A stretch of DNA of 64,000 nucleotides, taken from the IMG/VR virus record IMGVR_UViG_3300005532_000006, positions 1-64,000 of that record; one strand, given 5' to 3'. This DNA comes from a virus. The notes below the pieces were generated by a model. The model was not told the origin of the DNA. It ran no database searches and saw nothing but the letters and a program-made list of their open reading frames with translations. The stretch's first letter is position 1, and every line of letters starts with the position of its first letter. Positions 43,267 through 52,281 of the stretch are shown piece by piece. Made by a program: the position numbers and the translations under genes.

Positions 43267-45071
43267 CGGACCGCCCGTGTTGGGCCGGGCGCGACGACGC
43301 GCCGGCCGCTTGCTGGCACGGCCACCGTTCGGCCTGCTCCGATCGCCTTCAGGGTCCGGTTGGCATTCGCCTGAACCGCCGAGGCGAGGACGCCGAGAAT
43401 GCCGGCGATGCCCATCGCCGCGACGCCGGTCAGCGGCACAGCATTGGTCGGCACCTGCACGGTGATCGTGCCAGCCGCGCCGAAAGCCGCTTCGCGTACC
43501 AGCGAGGCGACGACGCTGTCGATGATCGACGAAACCGACGCCGTAGCACTCGCCGAGCCGAGTGACCCATTCCACGAGGCCGAGGCTGCCCCCGCGGTGC
43601 CCATAGCCGCGGTTCCAGCGATAGGAATCTGTTCTGCCCTTGCCACTCCCCCGGCAGCGCCAGACGCGCTTACAGAGCCTCCTACGGCCTCTGGCGAGCC
43701 TTCTACCGATCCGGCTCCCGTCGCAGCGGTCGCTGCCGGCAGGGTGAAGGCGTTCGCGAAGCCGAGGGTTCCCGCTGCCGTCGAGACGCTCGCGCCGGTC
43801 AGATCTACTGACGCCGAGCCGCCGGCATCCACATTCAGAACGCCAACGGCGGCCGAAGCCGTGGCCGCCGGGAGCGTGACAGACTCGGCAGGACCGAATA
43901 TTCCGCTCGCGCCCAATCCGGTTGCGCCCGATAAGCTATTGCTTGCCGCATCGGAGAGCGAACCCACCGCACCCGCCCCGGATTGTCCGGCCAGAGCATT
44001 GGCGGCAGATTCGCTCAGCGTACCTGCCGCGCCCGACCCGGCAACGGCTGAGAGGCTGTGCTGGTCGGCGTCGGCGATGGCCCCAAATGCCCCGGAACCC
44101 GCGGCGCTATTGAGTGCTACGGACCCGGCCGTTACGACCGACCCGGCGGCACTGGACCCGCTCGCGCCCGCGAAGCTGGCGATCTCGGAGAGGCTAAGAG
44201 GTTGCGCCGCGGCCGACGCCGACACGGTACCAAGATTGATCAAGACCGACGGGACGAGGCCGCCTACCGCACCTGCCGCCGCTACCCCGGTCAGCGGAAA
44301 GCTGATAAGCGAGGGTGCCGCAGCACCTAAGATCGACGAAACAACGTCGTCCGGGAATATCAGAAACCGGGTCGGGTCCCGCGAGAGTTCTTGCGCGGCC
44401 GAGGCCGGGATAGCAACATTGTAGAGAGCGGCAAGCGCCATGGCGTAATCGCCGTCGCCAGCCGACGAGCCGCCGATGTACATCGTGCCGGCGGTATAGG
44501 CGATCGTTCCCGCGACCGCTGTGCCGCTCGATACGGGCGCGCCCTTGTTGTACCAGTTGACCGCGCCGCCCATCGTCAGGGTGACGACCATCGAGACCAC
44601 ATCGCCGTTCGACGGATTCGGTCCGGAAGTAAAGGCTTCGAATGCCGAACCGTTGTTGTATCCCAGCTGAATATCCGGGGTGCCATCGTAGATGGTCAAC
44701 GCGGTAAAGGGAGACGCGTTGGTCGGGTTCGGGTCGAGGCCGAAGATGCGAAAATTGCTGAAGCTCCGGGCCAGGATGCGGCCAGAGTACAGCAGTGTTC
44801 CCTGCGTCGTGACCTGCCACGTCGGCAGGGCGGCCAGAGACCAGTAACCCGTTCCGGCGCTGTTGGCTTCGACGCCCTCCGGCCCGAGGCTCCGGGATAC
44901 GGTTCCTGTTGGCGTCAGGTAGACGCCGGACACAAGATCGATAATCTTGTTCCCGACCGGGAAGAAGCACGCAACCAGCCCCTTCGTAAGCGGGTTGCTC
45001 CAGTCGATCTTCGGGACCCCAGGCCGCATCCCTCCGGCGCGGCGCGATTTGAGGGCCAGCGGCGCGAACAT
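43242..45071 (-). CDS. LamG-like structural protein with Ala/Gly-rich repeats
   Basis: 609 aa from ATG at 45071. Residues 20-230 form a concanavalin-A-like lectin domain (SNPLTKGLVACFFPVG, FRIFGLDPNPTNASPFTAL, VNWYNKGAPVSSGTAVAG, YIGGSSAGDGDYAMALAALY). From about residue 265 to 560 there are roughly a dozen degenerate repeats of 20-24 residues built around GxGAxGxL, each starting with a Leu/Val strand. The C-terminus is Arg-rich. Likely a virion surface protein that binds glycans or lengthens by repeats. Confidence 0.75.
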   Translation of the reverse strand: MFAPLALKSRRAGGMRPGVPKIDWSNPLTKGLVACFFPVGNKIIDLVSGVYLTPTGTVSRSLGPEGVEANSAGTGYWSLAALPTWQVTTQGTLLYSGRILARSFSNFRIFGLDPNPTNASPFTALTIYDGTPDIQLGYNNGSAFEAFTSGPNPSNGDVVSMVVTLTMGGAVNWYNKGAPVSSGTAVAGTIAYTAGTMYIGGSSAGDGDYAMALAALYNVAIPASAAQELSRDPTRFLIFPDDVVSSILGAAAPSLISFPLTGVAAAGAVGGLVPSVLINLGTVSASAAAQPLSLSEIASFAGASGSSAAGSVVTAGSVALNSAAGSGAFGAIADADQHSLSAVAGSGAAGTLSESAANALAGQSGAGAVGSLSDAASNSLSGATGLGASGIFGPAESVTLPAATASAAVGVLNVDAGGSASVDLTGASVSTAAGTLGFANAFTLPAATAATGAGSVEGSPEAVGGSVSASGAAGGVARAEQIPIAGTAAMGTAGAASASWNGSLGSASATASVSSIIDSVVASLVREAAFGAAGTITVQVPTNAVPLTGVAAMGIAGILGVLASAVQANANRTLKAIGAGRTVAVPASGRRVVAPGPTRAVRCASSSTA

Positions 45072-45078
45072 CGCTGGC

Positions 45079-45576
45079 CTAGTTGTTCAGGTTGACGTTC
45101 TCGGTGATGAACTTCATCACGTTGTTACCCGCAGTACCGGAGAACGTGAGCCCGGTGAAGTTGCCCAAGATCCACAGGAAGTTCCGCGGCGGCAGCAGGA
45201 TCGCCGAGACGGATCCCATCATCTTCGTCAAGGCGGTGCCGCTCTCGATCGGGATGATCGCGGCCGGAGCCCAGGGCGGCGTGTAAGCAGCCTGGACGCC
45301 GGCGGTCAGCTGGCCGTCGCCGTAGGTCGTGCCGTCTTCCTGGAGCGGGGCAATCCATAGCGCGATATAGGCACCGGCCGATGGCGTGGACGATGCGATC
45401 GTGATTTCGACCGACGCGTCGGCGAACATATCAAGGTTCGCGCCGTTCGCGATGGCCGCTCCAGAAGACAGCACCACGTCGCCCGAAGGCAGGCTGGTCA
45501 GATCGGCGGCGCCGAAACCGCTGGTCCAGGTCAGGCCAGCGCCGTTCCCTGCTGTCCATGCGGTTCGATTCGCCAT
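45079..45576 (-). CDS. Structural-region hypothetical protein
   Basis: 165 aa from ATG at 45576. Beta-rich: GLTWTSGFGAADLTSLPSGD, VEITIASSTPSAGAYIALWI and a C-terminal FLWILGNFTGLTFSGTAGN. Matches the profile of small virion surface proteins. Tightly packed with neighbours on both sides (7 and 3 bases). Confidence 0.68.
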   Translation of the reverse strand: MANRTAWTAGNGAGLTWTSGFGAADLTSLPSGDVVLSSGAAIANGANLDMFADASVEITIASSTPSAGAYIALWIAPLQEDGTTYGDGQLTAGVQAAYTPPWAPAAIIPIESGTALTKMMGSVSAILLPPRNFLWILGNFTGLTFSGTAGNNVMKFITENVNLNN

Positions 45577-45579
45577 GAC

Positions 45580-46104
45580 TTAGGCCCCGTAAGTTCCCAG
45601 AGGGATGAGTCCAGCCGCTTCCAGGTCCATGATCGTGATCGGGTCCGCGTAGCCGTTAGCGACGCGCCACAGCACTGTCGTGTCCGCCATCGCGAGCAAT
45701 GCCGTGACGTCGGCCGCAACAATCCCGCTGGCGCTATCCGCGGCGAGCGCGTTCAGAAAGTTCTCGACCGCGGTACCAGTGGCCGGGTTCGACATCTGAA
45801 ACGAGGTTATGCTCGGGGTCGAGAGCAGCGTCAGAAGCTCTTTTGCCGCGACCAGCGACTGCGGCTGCTGCCCGGTCCCGGCGACATAGGTCTGCAACCC
45901 CGTCAGTTTGCCCTGGAGGGCGAGATAGGCGATGACCGATCCGATCGGCACATCGACCTTCGATCCGGCCACGACCCATCCGTTAATGGCATCGGCCTTC
46001 TGCTGGTTCGTCATCGAACCAATGAGCGCTGTACCGGTGACCCCGGAAGGTGGCTGCGTCGATGAGTTCCACGCAGTCTTGAGGGCCGTGTAATCGCGCG
46101 GCAT
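45580..46104 (-). CDS. Helical structural-region protein
   Basis: 174 aa from ATG at 46104, overlapping the next stop by one base. Mostly helical: TNQQKADAINGWVVAGSKVD, VIAYLALQGKLTGLQTYVAG, VAAKELLTLLSTPSITSFQM and AADVTALLAMADTTVLWRV. No known family, but a similar hypothetical often follows head-tail proteins in contractile phages. Confidence 0.68.
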   Translation of the reverse strand: MPRDYTALKTAWNSSTQPPSGVTGTALIGSMTNQQKADAINGWVVAGSKVDVPIGSVIAYLALQGKLTGLQTYVAGTGQQPQSLVAAKELLTLLSTPSITSFQMSNPATGTAVENFLNALAADSASGIVAADVTALLAMADTTVLWRVANGYADPITIMDLEAAGLIPLGTYGA

Positions 46105-46769
46105 TAGTTGATCCGCAAGATCGCGCTTGACGAATTGTTGGTCGGCAGCACCAGGGTCAGGGTGCCGGCGGTGACCTTCTGCTCGCCGCCGAAGTCGCCG
46201 ACATACACCGCGCGGCCCGCAGCGCCCGCTCGCGTCGAATTGTTGTAGAACATGCAGCCCTGGACATCGAGGGTCGCCGAGGCCCAGGACGGGTTCGTGC
46301 TCCACGACCAGAACGCCGTGGTTCCCGAAGTCGCCGGGGTGGTGTTGGCGGTCAGCGTCTGGCCGCCGGCCGTGTATCCGGCACCGGTTGCCTCGTCAGA
46401 ATTGCCGGTGATGTTCGAATAGTTCGTGGAGGCGGCGCCGTACGTGCCGGCACAGCCGTTCTTGATCAGCGCGACATTGAACGTGTCGCCGGCGCAGGTC
46501 AGCGTCGTGCCGCTGTTGGTCGCGGTCGCGGCCTGCGACAGGGTGAGGGTCGTCGAGGTCGGGAGGTCGGCGATGAACGTGTTCGCCGGGATGCCCGTGC
46601 CGGAAATCGCCATGCCGCGGCAGAGATTGGCCGGCGACGACAGCGACGTTACCCCGGTGCTCGTGTTCGTCGTGTTGCCCGTCGGGGTTTGCGACCCGGT
46701 AAAGCAGTGCATGCCTTGGGCAAGTTCCTGCTTGAAGCTGGTCGGGAAAGCGGTGGTCGTTCCGGCCAT
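46104..46769 (-). CDS. Beta-rich structural protein
   Basis: 221 aa from ATG at 46769. The N-terminal SFKQELAQGMHCFTGSQTP is followed by Ig/beta-helix-type Ser/Thr/Gly-rich strands (GIPANTFIADLPTSTTLTLS, GGQTLTANTTPATSGTTAFW) and ends with TAGTLTLVLPTNNSSSAILR. It resembles phage structural proteins that sit on the tail or head surface. Confidence 0.68.
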   Translation of the reverse strand: MAGTTTAFPTSFKQELAQGMHCFTGSQTPTGNTTNTSTGVTSLSSPANLCRGMAISGTGIPANTFIADLPTSTTLTLSQAATATNSGTTLTCAGDTFNVALIKNGCAGTYGAASTNYSNITGNSDEATGAGYTAGGQTLTANTTPATSGTTAFWSWSTNPSWASATLDVQGCMFYNNSTRAGAAGRAVYVGDFGGEQKVTAGTLTLVLPTNNSSSAILRIN

Positions 46770-47339
46770 TTACGCCTCCGCCGCAGAGGGATGGGCGCCC
46801 GGATGGCGCGCCGCCTTGAAGGCGAGGACGCTTGGGTGCCGTGGATCGTGGTCCGGGTTCGGAACGGCCCTACCGTCGGCAGCGATGTTGTGCCCGTTGG
46901 CGTGCCAGTCGCGCTCGATATCGACGACGGAGGAAAAGTCCATCAGCAATCGATCGCGCAGCATCGCCCGCACCTCTTCCTTGTCGAAGTGCGCGAACAG
47001 ATCAGGATGAAGCTTGGCCTCATCCACGACAGCCTCAACGCACGCATCGACGTCGATGTGGTCGTGCACCGCCGCGTGCGGCGCACCGTCGAGCCGGGCA
47101 TGACCGTGCTCTGCCACTGCGGCGCGCTCTTTGTCCTGCACGGTTTGGTGATGGCTCTTCAGCACCTTGTAGAGATTGCGCTCCAGGTCGTCCCGGGCCT
47201 CGCGGATCTCGATCGCCTTGGCCAACGCGCTCTTCTCGTCGACCTCGATCAGGTGGTTGGCGATCATCCAAGCCGTCATCCGCGCCCATTTTTCGGGCGG
47301 GTGCGGGCCGTAATCCGTGGTCAGGACGCCGACTTGCAT
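46770..47339 (-). CDS. Helical His-rich hypothetical structural-region protein
   Basis: 189 aa from ATG at 47339. N-terminal part has the tail-completion-like PHPPEKWARMTAWMIANHLI, then a coiled coil (IEIREARDDLERNLYKVLKS), and a C-terminal region with repeated His/Asp (AVHDHIDVDACVE, NPDHDPRHPSV). No enzyme motif. It directly abuts the next stop. Confidence 0.68.
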   Translation of the reverse strand: MQVGVLTTDYGPHPPEKWARMTAWMIANHLIEVDEKSALAKAIEIREARDDLERNLYKVLKSHHQTVQDKERAAVAEHGHARLDGAPHAAVHDHIDVDACVEAVVDEAKLHPDLFAHFDKEEVRAMLRDRLLMDFSSVVDIERDWHANGHNIAADGRAVPNPDHDPRHPSVLAFKAARHPGAHPSAAEA

Positions 47340-47348
47340 GGTCTGGCC

Positions 47349-48254
47349 TCAATTGGTGAAGGTGATCGAGGGTGCCGTACCGAGGGTGCTGTTGCCCATC
47401 TCGGTCTGGCTTTCCATGACGATGATCTCCGCCGCCGCTATCGTTTGCGTCGTGGCGTAGTCGCACTCGACCCCGATGATGCGGCGATAAAGGTTCGCCT
47501 TTTCCGGATCGTCGAGCCAGTGGTCGGCGCCCATCGTGATGCGCATGCCGGAGCCGTCGGCGAGGGTCACCCACTCGATGCAGCCGGCGGTGAATTGCGC
47601 ACTCAGTGCCTGCCGGAGCGGGATGCCGATCTGGTCGCGCAAGGCGGGGGTCGGGGTCCACACGTGCAGGTCGACCATCTGCGCCTGGCGCGAGATTTCG
47701 CGGATCGCGGTGCCGGTCACGCCGATGCGGCCGATGATCGAAAACGCGGCCGGGATCGTGATGACCTCTCCCACTGCGGACGCGGGAGTGGCGGCGTTGA
47801 TGAGAGCCGCGAGGGAAGCGGCGATGGTGTTCAGCGTATCGGATGGGGTCGTCTGGTAGACGAAGCCCTGATAGGCGGTGCCGAACCCGACGATGGCGGC
47901 GACGTTCTGAACAGCGCCGTTCGCTCCCGGCGCCGCGCCGCCGATGGTCAGCGTATCGCCCGCGACGGTGATCGTCAGCGTCGCGGTTGGGCGCGACAGT
48001 TCCTGCCACTTGGCTGGGTTGCGGGTGAGGTTCCGGAACCCGTTCGGGACTGGGTAGATCGAGATCAGCGCCTGTGGGTTGGCGGCGCTGTAGCTGGCGG
48101 CGATGCCGTTGAGGGTCGCTTCCGTGGGCCAGCCGTTGCCGATCGCAATCAGGGTGTTCGGCACGACCGTCGAAAGACCGCCGCCGCTGGGGATGCCCAA
48201 TGCCGTCAGCGCGATCGATTTGAGCGCGTTGCAGACATCGACGAGGTCTGCCAT
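47349..48254 (-). CDS. Head-tail/tail completion structural protein
   Basis: 301 aa from ATG at 48254. VDVCNALKSIALTALGI, PQALISIYPVPNGFRNLTRN and a C-terminal FTAGCIEWVTLADGSGMRIT with LYRRIIGVECDYATTQT resemble tail-terminator or head-tail joining proteins. A Gly/Ala/Thr-rich middle forms strands. It follows the head-tail connector genes in order. Confidence 0.72.
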   Translation of the reverse strand: MADLVDVCNALKSIALTALGIPSGGGLSTVVPNTLIAIGNGWPTEATLNGIAASYSAANPQALISIYPVPNGFRNLTRNPAKWQELSRPTATLTITVAGDTLTIGGAAPGANGAVQNVAAIVGFGTAYQGFVYQTTPSDTLNTIAASLAALINAATPASAVGEVITIPAAFSIIGRIGVTGTAIREISRQAQMVDLHVWTPTPALRDQIGIPLRQALSAQFTAGCIEWVTLADGSGMRITMGADHWLDDPEKANLYRRIIGVECDYATTQTIAAAEIIVMESQTEMGNSTLGTAPSITFTN

Positions 48255-48269
48255 GCGCGCTCCGTCACG

Positions 48270-48632
48270 TTACGCGGTCAGCAGCTCGGCCCGAATGTCG
48301 TAGCCGAGGGCGGTCCAGTAAGGCGCCTCGATCTGGTAGCGCAGCCCCTGATCGTCGGTCACGACATCAGTTTGTCGAAGCGACCCGAGGGGAAGCGCAG
48401 GGGTGACCGGAAGAAAGATTTTCCACAGGGTGCGGCCCTCGGCATCCGAGGGGACGCGCGCATCGGGTCGGGTACCGTGCCGGTCGAACTGGATGCTCGC
48501 CGGGATGTTGCTGGCGATGACCGTCTCGTTGGCCTCTTCGAGGCCGAGATAGCCGGCGTCGCCCGAGGTCGTGGCAAGCGCCGGCCGGGTGATCGTGACG
48601 GTGCGGTCGTAGAGCGCCTGCGGGTCGGCCAC
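48270..48632 (-). CDS. Head-tail connector protein
   Basis: 120 aa, GTG start at 48632. DRTVTITRPALATTSGD, ETVIASNIPASIQFDRHGT, WKIFLPVTPALPLGSL and DDQGLRYQIEAPYWTALGY show the small beta-barrel of head-closure or stopper proteins (SPP1 gp16/HK97 gp7 type). It abuts the adaptor-like gene. Confidence 0.78.
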   Translation of the reverse strand: MADPQALYDRTVTITRPALATTSGDAGYLGLEEANETVIASNIPASIQFDRHGTRPDARVPSDAEGRTLWKIFLPVTPALPLGSLRQTDVVTDDQGLRYQIEAPYWTALGYDIRAELLTA

Positions 48633-49094
48633 TTATTCGACCTCGTCGATCTCGGCCTGGGTTTCCGGTCCTACGGGTGCCACCGGGAGAAAATCGTCCG
48701 TCATGCCGATGTTGAAGTTCGGCGGCACGCGATCGCTGTCCTGCGTCTGCTGCGCCTTGTCGGAAATGCTGATGCCGCCGGCGTACGGCATGCCGCCCCC
48801 GCGGGCTGCCGCGAGGTTCTTGTATTCGGCGGCCATGGCGCGGTAGGCCTTTGCGCGCTGGCTGTAGGCGATTTTCGTTTGCCCCGCCGACTGATCGGCA
48901 AGCGAGGAGAATTTTGCGGCCACTTGGGAGCAGGCCATCGCGGCGGCGCCGTACACCGTCGGCACCTGCGTCAGATCGAATGCGATCTCTTCATCCTGCA
49001 GCAGCGGATTTGTCGAGTTGGTGTCGCCGATCAGCAGGCGCACTTGGTCTTTCTGCGACGAACCGACCCCAACCGCATTGTAGGACCAAGTCAT
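48633..49094 (-). CDS. Head-tail adaptor protein
   Basis: 153 aa from ATG at 49094. The adaptor pattern is good: KDQVRLLIGDTNSTNPLLQD, EEIAFDLTQVPTVYGAAAMA and ADQSAGQTKIAYSQRAKAYR, as in gp6/gp15-type connectors. The C-terminal tail is acidic and flexible. It immediately precedes the stopper-like gene. Confidence 0.82.
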   Translation of the reverse strand: MTWSYNAVGVGSSQKDQVRLLIGDTNSTNPLLQDEEIAFDLTQVPTVYGAAAMACSQVAAKFSSLADQSAGQTKIAYSQRAKAYRAMAAEYKNLAAARGGGMPYAGGISISDKAQQTQDSDRVPPNFNIGMTDDFLPVAPVGPETQAEIDEVE

Positions 49095-51563
49095 CTACTG
49101 AAAATTCCCGATGACGCAAAGCTGGCCGGCCGCGCCATTGCCGCCGGCACCACCGGTCGCGCTGTAGCCGCCGGCTCCGCCGCCGCCGCCGTAATTCCCG
49201 CCAACACCGCCGTTGCCGCCGGTCGCCGAGTTCTGCACGCCGCCGCCGCCGCCGCCGCCGCCGCCGGGGCTGATCGCCGTTGTGCCGCCGACACCATTGC
49301 CGCCAGCGCCACCGGTGCCGCCGGTCACCGCAGCCGTCGAGCCGCCGCCACCGCCGCCGCCCGATCCGTGCGAACCAGAACCGCCCGCGGTTGGGGAAGC
49401 GCCGCCGGTTCCGCCAGTGCCGCCCGCAGTGCTGTCCTGCGCCGCGCCGCCAGCCTGACCGTTGATGCCGCTGCCGGCCGTCCCGACGCTACCGCCATCG
49501 GATGCGCCGCCGCCAGCGCCGCCTTGATTGGAGCCGGATTGGGCACCGCCGGCCGCGCCCGCGCCATGCGGACCGCCAGCACCGCCAGCACCGGCCGCGG
49601 CATAGCCGACCTGATCGTTGGTCCCGCCCGATCCGCCATTGTGGCCGGTCGTTCCGGTGCCGCCGGAACCGCCAGATCCCGCAGCGCCTGCCGCTGTCCC
49701 GCCGCCGCCGCCATTGGCGACAACGACGGTGCTGTCCCATGTCGTTGCGCCGCCAGCCGTCCCGTTCCCGGACGGGGCTCCCCCAGCCCCGCCGCTGCCG
49801 ATGACGATGGCCTTGCTGGTGCCTGAGGCATACGCGAGCGACGCGGCGCGGTACTCGCCGCCGCCGCCCGGCCCGCCGATAGAAACGCCGCCGTTCGAGC
49901 CGGCTCCGCCGCCGCCGCCGCCAATCGCCTCGACGGTGATGTTCGAGCCGTCGCTGTTCTTGTTGAACGTCGCCGAGGAGGTAAAGCACACCGTCTGGCG
50001 CGTGTAGCCGAGGAAAGGACCGCCGCCGCCGAACAGGGAGATCATGCCGCCGCTCGACAGCGGGGTGCCGCCGCTTGCGAACTCGACCGCGCCCATCGCC
50101 GTTGGGCTGCTGCGCGTCGTGCCGAAGAAATCGACGCTCGGTGCCGCGAACCCGCCCGCTGCGCCAATCGCCGGCGATCCTGCCTGAAGATGGAAATTCG
50201 CCACGCTGGTGAAGCCGGGGCTGGTCAGCTTCGGGTCGCCGGTAATGTCGTTCGCGCCCGTGACCGCTGCGCCCGCCCCCTGGAAACGGTCGTTGTAATT
50301 GCCGCCGAGAGTGCCGGTCCCGAGCGAACCTATCGTGTAATTGTCGGTAGTGTTCTTCGAATAAAGGATATTCGCGAAGTAGCGGGCCGAGTTGTTGTTG
50401 CTGTCCACTTCGCCGTTGGCCGAGCACGGCGCGGCGCAGCCGGATTGCAGCGCGCCCGTCCCGTTCGGCGACTGCTGGTTCTCATAGACCGTATTGTAGA
50501 CGAGATCGCAGGCGGCGGGCGCGCCGGATACCGCCGTCACGTTGATGCAGTGCGCCCCGTCGCCGGAGTTTCCGGTCAGGATGTTGTTCATGATCAGGAC
50601 CGACCCGGTATAGGTCGAGGTCCCGCCGATGATGATGCCGTTGCCATCCGAACGATGGCCGGTCTGCGTCTCGGTGACCTGCTCGTTGTTGTTGTACGAC
50701 CAGTTGCCGACGACGCAGATGTGATAGAGGTTGCCCGACGTATCGTCCGGGCAGGTCATGCCGGGACTGCTGTCGAGCGCCAAGGGGAGAGATGAAATCC
50801 CGGAGCCGCCTGCCGGCGAATAGTAGGCGTTGTCGTGCGCCGCGTTGTAGGCGTAGATCAGGTAGTCCTGCGGCGCGCCACCACCGTTGGACGCTCCCTC
50901 GATGCCCGAGGAGCCGTGAAAGTAGACCTCGACCCCTTCAACCGTGATGTGGTGCCCGTAGGCGCCAACGGCGTTGCCGTTGCAGATGAAGGCCGAGGGG
51001 TTGGCGACGCACGCCGCGAGATTGTCGGCATAGCCGCCGCCGAGGATCGTATTCGCCTGATCGTCGCCGCCGTAGATTTTCCAGCAGCTCGACACGCAGG
51101 TCGGGCCGTGCAGCGGGTTGCCGAGGATCGAGATATAATTCACGCCCTCGACTTCTATGCCGTAGAAGAGGACGTGGTTGTTGCTGGCGCTCGGGCCGTT
51201 GAGGCGGGAAATCGTGACGACGTTGCCGCCGGCACAGCCATCGGCGGCGCGTACGGAAAGCTTGATCGGGTTGCCGGATGTCCCGCTTGGCGAGCCTGAG
51301 CTGCCGCCGAAATGCACGACGCGCTGATCCGAAGCCCCGCCGGTCTGGCCGTTTTCGAACGTCCCGTCATACGTCGCGGTGTCATCGACGCACACCGTAT
51401 CGCCCGCGACCGCGGCCGAGATGCCTTTCCAGATGTGTTGGAACGGGCTTCCGGAGGTGCCGGGGTTGCTGTCGGAGCCGGTCTGCTGGACGTGGTAGAC
51501 CGTCGCCCAGGCCGGGCTCGACACCAGCGCGAAGAGCGCGGCGGCGAGAACGATGCGCCGCAT
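49095..51563 (-). CDS. Beta-helix protein with glycine-rich C-terminal adhesin domain
   Basis: 822 aa from ATG at 51563. Signal peptide RRIVLAAALFALVSSPAWA. Residues 20-520 form a parallel beta-helix of pectate-lyase type (TGSDSNPGTSGSPFQHIWKG, AYGHHITVEGVEVYFHGSSG, SVLIMNNILTGNSGDGAHC). From about residue 560 to the end lies a long Gly-rich region with repeated GGxGG triplets (GGAGGAPSGNGTAGGATTWD, GGSGGTGTTGHNGGSGG), like the polyglycine-II lattice of phage S16 gp38-type receptor-binding tips. Likely a receptor-binding protein. A signal peptide on it is unusual. Confidence 0.75.
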   Translation of the reverse strand: MRRIVLAAALFALVSSPAWATVYHVQQTGSDSNPGTSGSPFQHIWKGISAAVAGDTVCVDDTATYDGTFENGQTGGASDQRVVHFGGSSGSPSGTSGNPIKLSVRAADGCAGGNVVTISRLNGPSASNNHVLFYGIEVEGVNYISILGNPLHGPTCVSSCWKIYGGDDQANTILGGGYADNLAACVANPSAFICNGNAVGAYGHHITVEGVEVYFHGSSGIEGASNGGGAPQDYLIYAYNAAHDNAYYSPAGGSGISSLPLALDSSPGMTCPDDTSGNLYHICVVGNWSYNNNEQVTETQTGHRSDGNGIIIGGTSTYTGSVLIMNNILTGNSGDGAHCINVTAVSGAPAACDLVYNTVYENQQSPNGTGALQSGCAAPCSANGEVDSNNNSARYFANILYSKNTTDNYTIGSLGTGTLGGNYNDRFQGAGAAVTGANDITGDPKLTSPGFTSVANFHLQAGSPAIGAAGGFAAPSVDFFGTTRSSPTAMGAVEFASGGTPLSSGGMISLFGGGGPFLGYTRQTVCFTSSATFNKNSDGSNITVEAIGGGGGGAGSNGGVSIGGPGGGGEYRAASLAYASGTSKAIVIGSGGAGGAPSGNGTAGGATTWDSTVVVANGGGGGTAAGAAGSGGSGGTGTTGHNGGSGGTNDQVGYAAAGAGGAGGPHGAGAAGGAQSGSNQGGAGGGASDGGSVGTAGSGINGQAGGAAQDSTAGGTGGTGGASPTAGGSGSHGSGGGGGGGSTAAVTGGTGGAGGNGVGGTTAISPGGGGGGGGGVQNSATGGNGGVGGNYGGGGGAGGYSATGGAGGNGAAGQLCVIGNFQ

Positions 51564-52276
51564 CAGTTGACCGTCCAGGAGCCGGTCAGGGCGCCGATCT
51601 GGTAGTGCGTTGCGTCGCGGCCGGTGAGGCAAACCCGGTCACCCAGGGCACCGGCGCTGACCATCGTACCGGTGCCGGCAGTTCCGTAGCCGGAGTGGTC
51701 GGTCTTTTCGTACGCATCGCTGCCGCCGAGCGCGGCCAAAGTGATGGCGGTTGAAACCCCGGTGTCGTTGTAGACGCAATATTCGGCGGCGGCCGCCGGG
51801 GTCGGCAGGGTGATCGTGCAGGCCCCGGTGCAGACGAAATACGCGGCGGTGCCCGAGAGGGTGTGAGCGCCGGAGCCGGCCGAGAGAGTCGGAGCGCTGC
51901 CGCCTCCGGCCGGCGCGGCCCAGGTTCCGTCGGCGCGCAGGTAATTCGTGGTGCCGCCGCCCGAGGCTGGGACAAGGCCCTGGAGAGAAGATGAGAACTG
52001 GTTCAGGGCTGCGGTGAGCACCGCCGCGGTCAACGATCCGCCAAGGCCGACGGCTTGGCCGGCGATCGTCAGCGAGTTCGCAAGACCGCCAAAGCTTCCG
52101 GCGTTGTTGTATTGAATCTGGCCGTTGGTGCCGCCCGGCGGGGTCGATCCGCCACCGCCGCCGCTGCTGCCACCGCCAATGTCGGCCCAAGCCGTTCCGG
52201 CCAATAGGCCGAGCGTGAACGCTCCTGCTGCAGCGCGTCTCGCGATGGCGGCGATCCGTGTTCCGAGCGGCGTCAT
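51563..52276 (-). CDS. Secreted beta-rich fibre-like protein
   Basis: 237 aa from ATG at 52276, sharing TGATG with the next gene. Signal peptide IARRAAAGAFTLGLLAGTAW. A Gly/Ser-rich linker leads to GGTTNYLRADGTWAAPAGGG, a short motif typical of tail fibre tips, then a beta-rich domain (LTGRDATHYQIGALTGSW). It probably carries a receptor-binding tip. Confidence 0.68.
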   Translation of the reverse strand: MTPLGTRIAAIARRAAAGAFTLGLLAGTAWADIGGGSSGGGGGSTPPGGTNGQIQYNNAGSFGGLANSLTIAGQAVGLGGSLTAAVLTAALNQFSSSLQGLVPASGGGTTNYLRADGTWAAPAGGGSAPTLSAGSGAHTLSGTAAYFVCTGACTITLPTPAAAAEYCVYNDTGVSTAITLAALGGSDAYEKTDHSGYGTAGTGTMVSAGALGDRVCLTGRDATHYQIGALTGSWTVN

Positions 52277-52281
52277 CGGGA

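Noticed and set aside
46689-49826. A 1045-codon open frame on the plus strand
   Set aside because: It runs antiparallel to five well-supported minus-strand genes; its Arg/Gly/Val/Asp-rich composition is what GC-rich antisense frames give, and no domain is visible.
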